DNA of 14,035 bases from an uncultured bacterium. Lineage in GTDB: Bacteria; Planctomycetota; UBA1135; GCA-002686595. The stretch lies in contig CADEGS010000054.1 in NCBI GenBank assembly GCA_902826945.1, forward strand, positions 1 to 14,035. The letters run 5' to 3'. The position numbers and the translations under genes are program-made. Positions 7,752 through 14,035 of the stretch are shown in pieces. Position 1 is the stretch's first letter. Each line of letters starts with the position of its first letter. The notes under the pieces are model-generated. The model worked only from the letters and a program-made list of their open reading frames with translations. It was not told where the DNA came from and ran no database searches.

Positions 7752-8384
7752 ATGAACGCCAAGATCCCGCTCCTCCTCGCCACGATCCTGGGCTCGGCCG
7801 CGTGCAGCAGCATCGGCTACGAGGACCCCGGCAAGACCGAGACGATCAACATCGACTACGGCTCGACCGACCTGCAGTCGTTCGCCGCGGAGATGGTGAA
7901 CTCGCTCGTCAGCGCGCCGCAGCTCAACTACCTCGACAGCTCCGGCAAGGGCGAGGACAAGCGCATCATCGCCTACGTCGGCGACGTCGAGAACCGCACG
8001 GCCGAGCACATCGACACGCAGGGGATCACCGACAAGATCGAGACGCAGCTCCTGAAGAGCGGCAAGTTCCGCTTCGTCGCCGCCGACGCCGGCCAGAAGG
8101 AGATCGGCGACCAGGTGCGCTTCCAGCAGGAGTCCGGCCGCGTGCGCGAGGACATGATGCGCTCCTTCGGCAAGCAGCTCGGCGCGGACGTGATCCTGTA
8201 CGGCACGCTGCGCTCGATCGAGAAGAAGAAGGGCTCGTCGATCGAGTCGGGCGGCACCCGCAAGCAGGACGTCTACTACCAGTTCGTGCTGCGCTGCGTG
8301 AACATCGACACCGCCGAGACGATCTGGATCGAGGAGAAGGAGCTGCGCAAGACCGAGCGCACGGGCATCTTCGGGCGCACCTGA
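7752..8384 (+). CDS. lpoB: LpoB-type penicillin-binding-protein activator lipoprotein
   Basis: This 210-residue outer-membrane-type lipoprotein has a lipobox ending at Cys18 (GSAAC), although Ser at -3 is not ideal. In Escherichia coli LpoB reaches through the periplasm to activate the bifunctional peptidoglycan synthase PBP1b. Here a short linker (residues 20-65) leads into the globular domain. It has the family strand and helix KRIIAYVGDVENRTAEHIDT (70-89), then ITDKIETQLLKSGKFRFV and GADVILYGTLRSIEKK. The final strand pair (YYQFVLRCVNIDTAETIWIEEKELRKT) is typical of the CsgG/LpoB-like fold. It is the last gene of the three-gene operon and is followed 12 bases later by a strong hairpin. No PBP1b gene is in the window, so the partner is unknown; if the host is a planctomycete, the target could differ from the enterobacterial one. 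The symbol is given by homology only. Confidence 0.85.
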   Translation: MNAKIPLLLATILGSAACSSIGYEDPGKTETINIDYGSTDLQSFAAEMVNSLVSAPQLNYLDSSGKGEDKRIIAYVGDVENRTAEHIDTQGITDKIETQLLKSGKFRFVAADAGQKEIGDQVRFQQESGRVREDMMRSFGKQLGADVILYGTLRSIEKKKGSSIESGGTRKQDVYYQFVLRCVNIDTAETIWIEEKELRKTERTGIFGRT

Positions 8385-8395
8385 GCGGACGGGCC

Positions 8396-8429
8396 GGAGG
8401 ACTCCGCGCGCCTCGCGCGGGTCCTCTTG
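8396..8429 (+). terminator. strong terminator hairpin after the lipoprotein operon
   Basis: The left arm is GAGGAC (8397-8402), a single unpaired T (8403) and CCGCGCG (8404-8410). A CCT loop (8411-8413) separates it from the right arm CGCGCGG (8414-8420) and GTCCTC (8421-8426). All 13 pairs are Watson-Crick, and the stem sits 12 bases after the LpoB stop. The tail is only TT then GCCCC, so it is a stem without a good U-tract. It most likely separates this operon from the satD unit. Confidence 0.65.
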
Positions 8430-8448
8430 CCCCCGCGCAGGGCCTCGA

Positions 8449-8528
8449 GATCGGCTCTCCCGCCGAACTGTCAATGGATTCGGCAATCGAGCCGAACTAC
8501 GATCCGATTCGGCCTCAGAGCCGAATCG
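8449..8528 (+). promoter_or_regulatory. three tandem palindromic operator candidates with 29-bp period before satD
   Basis: Three inverted repeats share the form TTCGGC-N6-GCCGAA. Site 1 is TCGGC (8451-8455) and GCCGA (8462-8466). Site 2 is TTCGGC (8479-8484) and GCCGAA (8491-8496). Site 3 is CGATTCGGC (8505-8513) and GCCGAATCG (8520-8528), a perfect 9-bp arm pair. Their centres lie at 8458.5, 8487.5 and 8516.5, exactly 29 bp apart. The block starts after the upstream terminator and ends 2 bases before the satD ATG, in sequence visibly richer in A/T than its surroundings. This is what a multi-site operator looks like. The C-terminal helix-turn-helix of SatD itself is the obvious candidate reader. 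A weak -10-like TACGAT at 8498-8503 lies between sites 2 and 3, with no convincing -35. Confidence 0.7.
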
Positions 8529-8530
8529 CC

Positions 8531-9220
8531 ATGGCCGCATCGCTCCCCGTCGCCCTGATCGGAGACCTGGTCGGCTCCCGCGAGGAGCCGCCCGCGGTGC
8601 GCCAGGAGCTCCAGCGCACGGTCGCCGCGCTCGTGCGCGAGGAGGTCGAGCGCCTCGGGCCCGCCCGGCTCGCCGGCCCGCTGGTCCAGACGGCGGGGGA
8701 CGAGATCCAGGCGCTCTTCCGCGGCCCCGACGGCGTGGTCGAGCTCGTCTCCCGGGCGACCGAGCGCCTGCTCGGCCGGGCGGCCGACCGGCCGATCGCC
8801 TTCGGCATCGGGCTCGGCGCGCTCACGACGCCGCCGCTGCCGGAGCCGCCCGGCCAGATCGAGAACGTGGCGCTGGCCGACGGCCCGGCCTTCCATCGCG
8901 CGCGTGCGGCCCTCGAGCGCGCCCGCAAGCGGCGCGAGTGGGCCGTGTTCGAGGGCTTCGGCGCGACGGGCGACCTGGTGCTCGACGCGCTCTTCCAGTC
9001 GATGTGGGCGCTGCGCGGGCGCTGGACCGCGGTCCAGGGGCTCTATGCGCGCGAGATGCGCCGGCTCGGCGTGCAGAAGGAGGTCGCGCGCGAGCACGGG
9101 ATCAGCCCCTCGGTCGTGAGCGAGAGCCTCAAGGCCGCCTCCTTCGACGTCGTCCTGGCCTCCGAGGAGGCGGCGCGCCGCGCGCTCGCGCACTTCGCGG
9201 CGCTCGCGGAGAGGCCATGA
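8531..9220 (+). CDS. SatD-family protein: cyclase/GGDEF-like palm plus C-terminal helix-turn-helix
   Basis: This 229-residue soluble protein matches the SatD family, named after an acid-tolerance locus in Streptococcus mutans; its biochemical activity is not known to me. Residues 7-17 read VALIGDLVGSR and residues 53-63 read QTAGDEIQALF. They are followed by FGIGLGAL (91-98) and DGPAFHRAR (117-125). The order D-L-V-G-S, G-D-E, hydrophobic-G-x-G and a late A-x-R resembles class III nucleotidyl cyclases and GGDEF domains, with Asp12 and Asp57 as possible metal ligands; this is inference. Residues 175-205 form a helix-turn-helix (KEVAREHGISPSVVSESLK). An in-frame ATG at 8474 exists, but the 19 intervening codons have far more A/T at third positions than the gene and lie inside the operator repeats, so 8531 is chosen. 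No Shine-Dalgarno precedes it. The stop overlaps the next start (ATGA). Confidence 0.8.
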   Translation: MAASLPVALIGDLVGSREEPPAVRQELQRTVAALVREEVERLGPARLAGPLVQTAGDEIQALFRGPDGVVELVSRATERLLGRAADRPIAFGIGLGALTTPPLPEPPGQIENVALADGPAFHRARAALERARKRREWAVFEGFGATGDLVLDALFQSMWALRGRWTAVQGLYAREMRRLGVQKEVAREHGISPSVVSESLKAASFDVVLASEEAARRALAHFAALAERP

Positions 9221-9978
9221 GCGCGCTCCCGCCCTCCGACCTTCCGGGCGCCACCGCCACGCTCGGCGCGCTGCTCGTGTGCGGCCACCTGCTGTCCGAC
9301 TTCGCCCTGCAGAGCGCGTGGATGGTGCGCCACAAGGCGCGCCGCCCCGCCGCGCTCCTCGCGCACGCCGCGGTCGTCTTCGCCGCGCAGGCGGCCTGCG
9401 TGCTGCCCGCCTTCCGCCACCCCTTCGGCCTCGTCCTCGCGGCCGGGATCGCGGCGCTGCACGCGGCGATCGACCTGGCCAAGGGGCGCGCGGTCCCGCG
9501 CTTCGCGCTGGCGCCGTTCCTGGTGGACCAGCTCCTGCACCTGGCGACCCTCGCCCTGGCGCTGCGCCTGTGGCTGTGGCGCTTCGGCGGGCCGCCGCCG
9601 ACCCCGCTCGGGCCCGACGCGCTCGCCGCGGCCTACCGCGCCGCCGTCTTCGTCGGGGCCTACGCCTTCAACTGGAACGGCGCCTCGGCGATCGTCACGA
9701 GCGTGCTGGCCTCCGTCGGCGCGGACGCCTCCGAGCCGACCGGCGCGCGCCCGGCGCGGGTCGGGCGCGTGATCGGGATCCTCGAGCGCATGCTGGTCCT
9801 GACGGCGGTGGCGCTCGGGCAGTGGGGGGCGGTGGGCTTCGTCGTCGCGGCCAAGTCGATCGCGCGCTTCAAGCAGCTCGAGCAGCAGGACTTCGCGGAG
9901 AAGTATCTGGTCGGCACGATGACCAGCGTCCTCGTCGCCGTGGCGAGCGGCTGGCTGGTCGGCGCGCTCACCGCGTAG
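9217..9978 (+). CDS. DUF3307-family integral membrane protein, partner of SatD
   Basis: This 253-residue membrane protein has about six hydrophobic segments. It carries the residues I associate with DUF3307. These are GHLLSDFALQ with His24 and Asp28 in the first segment, His50 in the second, HAAIDLAKG with His82 and Asp86, and VDQLLH with Asp104 and His108. Near the C-terminus are GRVIGILERMLVL, the lysine motif AAKSIARF (211-218) and EKYLVGTMTS (228-237). Conserved His and Asp within or beside membrane segments suggest metal binding or catalysis, but no activity is established. The start ATG overlaps the satD stop by four bases, with GGAG at 9208-9211 as ribosome site, so the two should be translationally coupled. 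SatD and DUF3307 genes are commonly adjacent in other genomes, as far as I recall, which supports a shared job, for example SatD signalling to, or controlling, the membrane protein. Confidence 0.82.
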   Translation: MSALPPSDLPGATATLGALLVCGHLLSDFALQSAWMVRHKARRPAALLAHAAVVFAAQAACVLPAFRHPFGLVLAAGIAALHAAIDLAKGRAVPRFALAPFLVDQLLHLATLALALRLWLWRFGGPPPTPLGPDALAAAYRAAVFVGAYAFNWNGASAIVTSVLASVGADASEPTGARPARVGRVIGILERMLVLTAVALGQWGAVGFVVAAKSIARFKQLEQQDFAEKYLVGTMTSVLVAVASGWLVGALTA

Positions 9979-9979
9979 C

Positions 9980-10013
9980 CGGAAGCGTTTTCCGCCCCGC
10001 GCGCGACGCGCGC
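9980..10013 (+). terminator. two small hairpins after the DUF3307 gene
   Basis: CGGAA (9980-9984) pairs with TTCCG (9990-9994) around a 5-nt loop directly after the stop codon. GCGCGC (9999-10004) then pairs with GCGCGC (10008-10013) around GAC. Neither is followed by a T-run. They may end the satD transcript, or simply reflect GC-rich sequence. Confidence 0.3.
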
Positions 10014-10043
10014 CCGCGACCGCGGCCGCCGCGGCCGGCTAGG

Positions 10044-12353
10044 ATGTCGCCGGGAGTTCCGGAGAACGCAGGCGGCTGCGGGGCCCGGACCGGACGCCTC
10101 ACCCCCCGCATGCACTGGTTCTTCGGCTTCTTCCTGGTCTCGGGCTTCTGCAGCCTCGTCTACCAGGTCGTCTGGCTGCGTCTGGCGATGGCGAGCTTCG
10201 GCGTGACGACGCCGATCGTCTCGCTCGTCCTTTCCTTGTTCATGGCGGGGCTGGGGCTGGGCTCCTGGTGGAGCGGGCGGCTCGTGCGCCGCCTGGCCGC
10301 CGCGCCGGGCTCGCGGCCGCTCGCGCTGTACGCGGGCGTCGAGGCGCTGATCGGGCTCTCGGCGCTGGCCGCGCCGCGCACGATGGCCTTCGGGCGCGCG
10401 ACGATGGAGCGCCTGGAGGGCCTGGGCACGTTCTCGAGCTACGCGCTCGCCGCGCTCTGGCTGGCGCTCGCCATCCTGCCCTGGACGCTGTGCATGGGGG
10501 CGACCTTTCCCTTCGCGATGGCTGCCATCCGCCGCGCGCACGCGGCGCGCTCGGCCTCGTCGTTCAGCTACCTGTACGTCGCGAACCTGGTCGGCGCGCT
10601 CTTCGGGACGCTCGTGTCGGCCTTCGTGATGATCGAGCTCCTGGGCTTCCGCGGGACGCTCCTCGTCGCGCTGGGCGGGAACGCGTGCCTGGCGCTGGGA
10701 GCGCTGGCGCTCGCGCGCACGCGCGCGTTCGCGAGCGCCGCCGCGCCGGTCGCCGCCGCGGCGGCGCGCCCGGCGCCCGAGGAGACCGGCGGCGCGCTCG
10801 CGCTCGCGCTGCTCTTCACGACCGGCCTCGCCAGCCTGGCGATGGAGGTCGTGTGGGTGCGCCAGTTCACGGCCTACCTCGGCACGGTCGTGTACGCCTT
10901 CGCGGCCATCCTCGCGATCTACCTGGTCGCGACCTGGTGCGGCTCGTTCCTCTACCGCCGGCGGCTGCGCCGCGGCGCGCCGGCGGCGCTCGGGATCGGC
11001 TGGGCGCTGGTGGGGCTGTTCGGGCTCCTGCCGCTGGCGGCCGCCGACCCGCGCTGGGCGCCGGGCATCGCGCAGCCGGGCGCGTACGACTCGGCGCTGG
11101 CCGTGCTGCCCTCGGGCCTCTTCGACGGGCTCCTGCGCGTGCTCTTCGGGATCGCGCCGTTCTGCGCGACCTTGGGCTTCCTCACGCCGCTCCTGGTGGA
11201 CCGCTGGTCGAAGGGCGACCCCGACCGCGCCGGCGCGGCCTACGCGCTCAACGTGCTCGGCAGCCTGATCGGGCCGCTCGTCGCGGGCTTCGTGCTGCTG
11301 CCGCTGGTCGGCGAGCGCGGGGCGCTCCTCCTGCTCGCGCTGCCGCTCTTCGGCGCCGGCCTCCTGGCCGCCGCGCGCTCGGGCGCGGCGCGCGCCGCCC
11401 TGGCCGTGGCGCTCGCGGGCGGCGCGGCGTGCCTCCTCGGCACGCGCCTCTACGAGGACCAGTTCGAGCACAAGGAGGTGCGCCACGACGCGACCGCCAC
11501 GGTCGTCGCCACGGGCGAGGGCATGCAGCGCCACCTGCTGGTGAACGGCATCGGCATCACGCACCTCACGCCGGTGACGAAGATGATGGCGCACGTGCCG
11601 ATGGCCTGGCGCGAGCGCCCGCCGCGCCGCTCGCTCGTGATCTGCTTCGGGATGGGCACGACCTTCCGCTCGCTCGCCTCGTGGGGGGCGGAGACGGTCG
11701 GCGTCGAGCTCGTGCCGAGCGTGCCGGAGCTCTTCGGCTTCTTCCACGACGACGCGCAGGCCGTCCTGGACGATCCGCGCGCACGCGTCGTGGTGGACGA
11801 CGGCCGGCGCTTCCTCGAGCGCACCGACGAGACCTTCGACGTGATCACGCTCGACCCGCCGCCGCCGCCGGAGGCGGCCGGCTCGAGCCTGCTCTACTCG
11901 GTCGAGTTCAACCGCGTCGCGAAGCGCCGCCTGGCGCCCGGCGGCATCCTGCAGCAGTGGTGCCCGACCGACGAGGCCGACGTCCAGCTCGCGATCTGGA
12001 AGGGCCTGTCCGATGTCTTCGCGCACGTGCTCGTGTTCCGCGGGCTGGACGGCTGGGGCTTCCACTTCCTGGCCAGCGACGAGCCGCTCCCCCTGCCGGC
12101 CGCGGCCGAGCTGGCCGCGCGCACGCCGCCCGCCGCGCGCGCCGACCTGGTCGAGTGGGGGCCCGAGGCGAGCGCCGAGGCGATGTACCAGCGCTTCCTC
12201 GACTTCCGCGTGGACGCCTTCTCGGAGTACGCCGAGCGTCTCTTCCACCCGCGCCCGATCGAGGACGACCGCCCGCTGAACGAGTACTTCTTCCTGCGCC
12301 GCCTCGGCCACGCCTGGGACGCGCGCAAGGCCGCCCGGGAAGCGGCCCGTTAG
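10044..12353 (+). CDS. polytopic membrane protein fused to a spermidine-synthase-like domain
   Basis: This 769-residue protein belongs to the fused transporter-like/spermidine-synthase-like group. Residues 24-225 hold six or seven membrane helices (starting WFFGFFLVSGFCSLVYQVVW). After a Pro/Ala linker (226-249), residues 250-466 hold a second set that repeats the first (GLASLAMEVVW). From about 480 there is a cytosolic Rossmann domain: Gly-rich loop CFGMG (534-538), VGVELV with Glu555, DDGRRFL (585-591), FDVITLD with Asp604, and RLAPGGILQQW. These are the nucleotide-substrate positions of aminopropyltransferases. The catalytic D-x-T-D-P-x-G-P motif is reduced to D604-P-P-P-P-P, so polyamine synthesis should not be assumed. 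The start may instead be the ATG at 10110 (747 residues): codons 1-22 are less GC-biased at third positions, and neither start has a clear ribosome site. The stop overlaps that of the convergent symporter. Confidence 0.85.
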   Translation: MSPGVPENAGGCGARTGRLTPRMHWFFGFFLVSGFCSLVYQVVWLRLAMASFGVTTPIVSLVLSLFMAGLGLGSWWSGRLVRRLAAAPGSRPLALYAGVEALIGLSALAAPRTMAFGRATMERLEGLGTFSSYALAALWLALAILPWTLCMGATFPFAMAAIRRAHAARSASSFSYLYVANLVGALFGTLVSAFVMIELLGFRGTLLVALGGNACLALGALALARTRAFASAAAPVAAAAARPAPEETGGALALALLFTTGLASLAMEVVWVRQFTAYLGTVVYAFAAILAIYLVATWCGSFLYRRRLRRGAPAALGIGWALVGLFGLLPLAAADPRWAPGIAQPGAYDSALAVLPSGLFDGLLRVLFGIAPFCATLGFLTPLLVDRWSKGDPDRAGAAYALNVLGSLIGPLVAGFVLLPLVGERGALLLLALPLFGAGLLAAARSGAARAALAVALAGGAACLLGTRLYEDQFEHKEVRHDATATVVATGEGMQRHLLVNGIGITHLTPVTKMMAHVPMAWRERPPRRSLVICFGMGTTFRSLASWGAETVGVELVPSVPELFGFFHDDAQAVLDDPRARVVVDDGRRFLERTDETFDVITLDPPPPPEAAGSSLLYSVEFNRVAKRRLAPGGILQQWCPTDEADVQLAIWKGLSDVFAHVLVFRGLDGWGFHFLASDEPLPLPAAAELAARTPPAARADLVEWGPEASAEAMYQRFLDFRVDAFSEYAERLFHPRPIEDDRPLNEYFFLRRLGHAWDARKAAREAAR

Positions 12354-13984
12354 CGCACGACGCGCGCCAGGTAGTCGCGGTAGGCGCGCATCGCCTGGCG
12401 GCCGAAGACGAGCATGATAGGGATGTTCGTCACGAGCATCACGCCGGTGCCGAGCGTGGAGACGACGTCGAGCTCCTCCTCGGTCGAGATCAGGGGCGTG
12501 GTCGAGACCAGCACCAGCGCACAGTAGACGACGCGGTAGGGGAGCACGGCGCGCTCGCCGAGCAGGTAGACGATCCCCTGCTCGCCGTAGTAGCTCCACG
12601 AGATCATCGTCGAGATCGCGAACAGCCACACGGTCAGCGGCACGACCCAGCCGCCCAGCCCGCCGATCACGCGGTCGAAGGCGCGCGCCGTCAGCGTGGC
12701 GCCGGTGGCCTCGAGGAAGAGGCCGGGCTCGACGAGCGCGGGCGCGGCGGGGGCGGAGGGCGCCTCCCACGCGACGCGCGCCGCGCCCTCTGCGTCGCGC
12801 TGGATGCGGCCGTGCAGGCGGCGCGGCACGGAGGCCGGGTCGTCGGCGTCGCGCACGACGGCGAAGACCGGCTGGTCGTCGGCGAGGTCGGCGGCGGCCT
12901 CCAGCGTCTCGCCCTCCAGGCCCCAGAGGCCGGCGGCGTCGCGCGCGGCGTGCGGCTCGACCGCGAAGCGCACGTCGGGCGGGCGGTTCCAGACGCCGCT
13001 GGAGAGGATCACGAGCGCGGTGATCGTGCACACCACCAGCGTGTCGACGAAGGGCTCGAGGCCCGCGACGATGCCCTCGCTGACCGGCTCGGAGGTGCGC
13101 GCCGCGCTGTGCGCGATCGGCGAGCTGCCCTGGCCGGCCTCGTTGGAGAAGAGCGCGCGCTGCATGCCCTTCAGGAATGCCCAGCCGACGGTGCCGCCCA
13201 GGAAGGCGCCGCCGGCCTCGCTGGGGCGGAAGGCGCTCGCGAAGATCAGTCCGAGGACGTGCGGGATGCGCTCGCGCGTGAGCGCCAGGACCGCCAGCCC
13301 CGCCAGCAGGTAGAGCAGGCACATGAACGGCACCAGCCGCTCGGTCACGCTCCCGATGCGCCGGATGCCGCCCAGGATCACCAGGCCCACGACGACGGTC
13401 ATGACCAGGCCCGAGACCGTGCGCGCCACGCCGAAGTACGACCAGGTGACGTCGGCCACGTTCCAGGCCTGGAACATGTTCCCGCCCGTGATCGTGGAGA
13501 CGAGCAGCGTCACGCAGAACACGGCCGCGAGCAGCCGACCGAGCCAGGCCAGACGCGGCGAGAGCCGCGCGAAGCCGCGGCTCGCCACCCACATCGCGCC
13601 GCCTCGCGGCTCGCCGGGGCGGTCGAGGTTGCGGTAGAGCATGGCCTGCACGACCTCGGTCGTCTTGAGCGCCATGCCGACGAAGCCGGTCACCCACATC
13701 CAGAACACCGCGCCCGGCCCGCCCAGCGAGACCGCGATCGACACGCCGGCGATGTTGCCGAGCCCGACCGTCGCGGAGAGCGCCGTCGAGAGCGCCTGGA
13801 AATGGCTGATCGCGCCCGGCTCGCCCCCGCGGTCGTAGCGGCCGGTGACGAGCGCGACGCCGTGCGTCAGCGCGCGGAACTGGCAGAAGCCGCTCCAGAG
13901 CGTGAAGAGCACGCCCACCGCCAGCACGGCGTAGAGGACGTTCTCGTGCCAGAGCAGGTCGTTGATCGCGATCAGCGCGTCCAT
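12350..13984 (-). CDS. AGCS-family sodium:alanine/glycine symporter with a central insert
   Basis: This 544-residue inner-membrane protein is of the alanine-or-glycine:cation symporter family, which takes up small neutral amino acids with Na+. Signatures include VGLGNIAGVSIAVSLGGPG (73-91) followed by FWMW, and LFSNEAGQGSSPIAHSAAR (278-296), followed by FVDTLVVCTITALVIL (312-327). Downstream are STMISWSYYGEQG (458-470) and LGTGVMLVTNIPIML. Family members are usually about 450-480 residues. The excess is an insert at roughly 333-432, hydrophilic and beta-like, between the helix ending ALVILSSG and the one starting near AFDRVIGG. It looks like an extramembrane domain. The ATG at 13984 gives a normal amphipathic N-terminus. 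GGGAG lies about 13 nt upstream, too far for a strong ribosome site. The gene converges on the synthase-like gene with overlapping stops. Family call is firm; the precise substrate is not. Confidence 0.93.
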   Translation of the reverse strand: MDALIAINDLLWHENVLYAVLAVGVLFTLWSGFCQFRALTHGVALVTGRYDRGGEPGAISHFQALSTALSATVGLGNIAGVSIAVSLGGPGAVFWMWVTGFVGMALKTTEVVQAMLYRNLDRPGEPRGGAMWVASRGFARLSPRLAWLGRLLAAVFCVTLLVSTITGGNMFQAWNVADVTWSYFGVARTVSGLVMTVVVGLVILGGIRRIGSVTERLVPFMCLLYLLAGLAVLALTRERIPHVLGLIFASAFRPSEAGGAFLGGTVGWAFLKGMQRALFSNEAGQGSSPIAHSAARTSEPVSEGIVAGLEPFVDTLVVCTITALVILSSGVWNRPPDVRFAVEPHAARDAAGLWGLEGETLEAAADLADDQPVFAVVRDADDPASVPRRLHGRIQRDAEGAARVAWEAPSAPAAPALVEPGLFLEATGATLTARAFDRVIGGLGGWVVPLTVWLFAISTMISWSYYGEQGIVYLLGERAVLPYRVVYCALVLVSTTPLISTEEELDVVSTLGTGVMLVTNIPIMLVFGRQAMRAYRDYLARVVR

Positions 13985-14026
13985 CGATCGCGATGCGCTC
14001 CCGCGCGACCCGCCTCGACGCGCGGG

Positions 14027-14032
14027 ATTCTA
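14027..14032 (-). promoter_or_regulatory. candidate -10 box for the symporter gene
   Basis: Read on the minus strand, TAGAAT matches TATAAT at five of six positions and lies about 42 bases upstream of the symporter ATG. It stands out in otherwise GC-dominated sequence. The -35 position would fall beyond the right edge of the window, so the call rests on the -10 alone. Confidence 0.35.
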
Positions 14033-14035
14033 TCC

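Noticed and set aside
8449..8528. The 29-bp repeats as a mini CRISPR array
   Set aside because: The conserved parts are the palindrome arms while repeats and spacers do not alternate as in CRISPR. The units directly abut, only three exist, and no cas gene is near.
8474..8530. Earlier in-frame ATG for satD adding 19 residues
   Set aside because: The added codons are much richer in A/T at third positions than the gene, they cover the phased palindromes, and SatD proteins start close to the IGDLVGS motif.
9660..13697. A 1345-codon open frame on the minus strand across the synthase-like and symporter genes
   Set aside because: Its translation is a low-complexity Arg/Ala/Gly/Glu-rich string with no domain. 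It is the shadow expected when stop codons are scarce in GC-rich coding DNA, and two clear genes occupy the region.

Overview
This is a very GC-rich window (well above 70% by eye, with almost every third codon position G or C). It comes from a bacterium with a Gram-negative type envelope: three adjacent genes begin with lipoprotein signal peptides, and several proteins carry Sec signals or many membrane segments. A decayed C-terminal fragment at 3169-3392 resembles a tail I associate with large surface proteins of GC-rich Planctomycetota, and the FG-GAP protein beside it fits that group too. I therefore favour a planctomycete chromosome. This is inference, and Myxococcota or another deep GC-rich lineage is not excluded. 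I see no phage, transposon, tRNA, rRNA or CRISPR; it reads as ordinary chromosome.

Layout. 1-1952 (-) is the N-terminal 650 residues of the mismatch-repair ATPase MutS, running off the left edge just after Walker A. Divergent from it is 2134-3156 (+), a secreted four-TM protein of the pentameric ligand-gated ion channel type. 3157-3543 is a gap holding the frameshifted remnant. 3544-5769 (+) is an exported FG-GAP/VCBS protein with eleven calcium-loop repeats, followed by a GC-rich hairpin.

5892-8384 (+) is a compact three-gene lipoprotein operon: a COG3014-type protein, a YcfL-type protein and an LpoB-type protein. It ends in a strong 13-bp stem at 8397-8426. The grouping suggests a cell-envelope or peptidoglycan-synthase regulatory module.

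8451-9978 (+) is the most interesting part. A SatD-family gene and a DUF3307 membrane-protein gene overlap by ATGA. They are preceded by three palindromes of the form TTCGGC-N6-GCCGAA, spaced exactly 29 bp centre to centre and ending at the satD start codon. SatD has an N-terminal domain that looks like a nucleotidyl-cyclase or GGDEF palm and a C-terminal helix-turn-helix. An autoregulated sensor/effector pair is a reasonable, testable hypothesis.

10044-12353 (+) is a roughly 14-TM membrane protein fused to a spermidine-synthase-like methyltransferase-fold domain. It converges on 12350-13984 (-), an AGCS sodium:amino-acid symporter with an unusual insert of about 100 residues; the two stop codons overlap. 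A candidate -10 box for the symporter lies at the extreme right edge.
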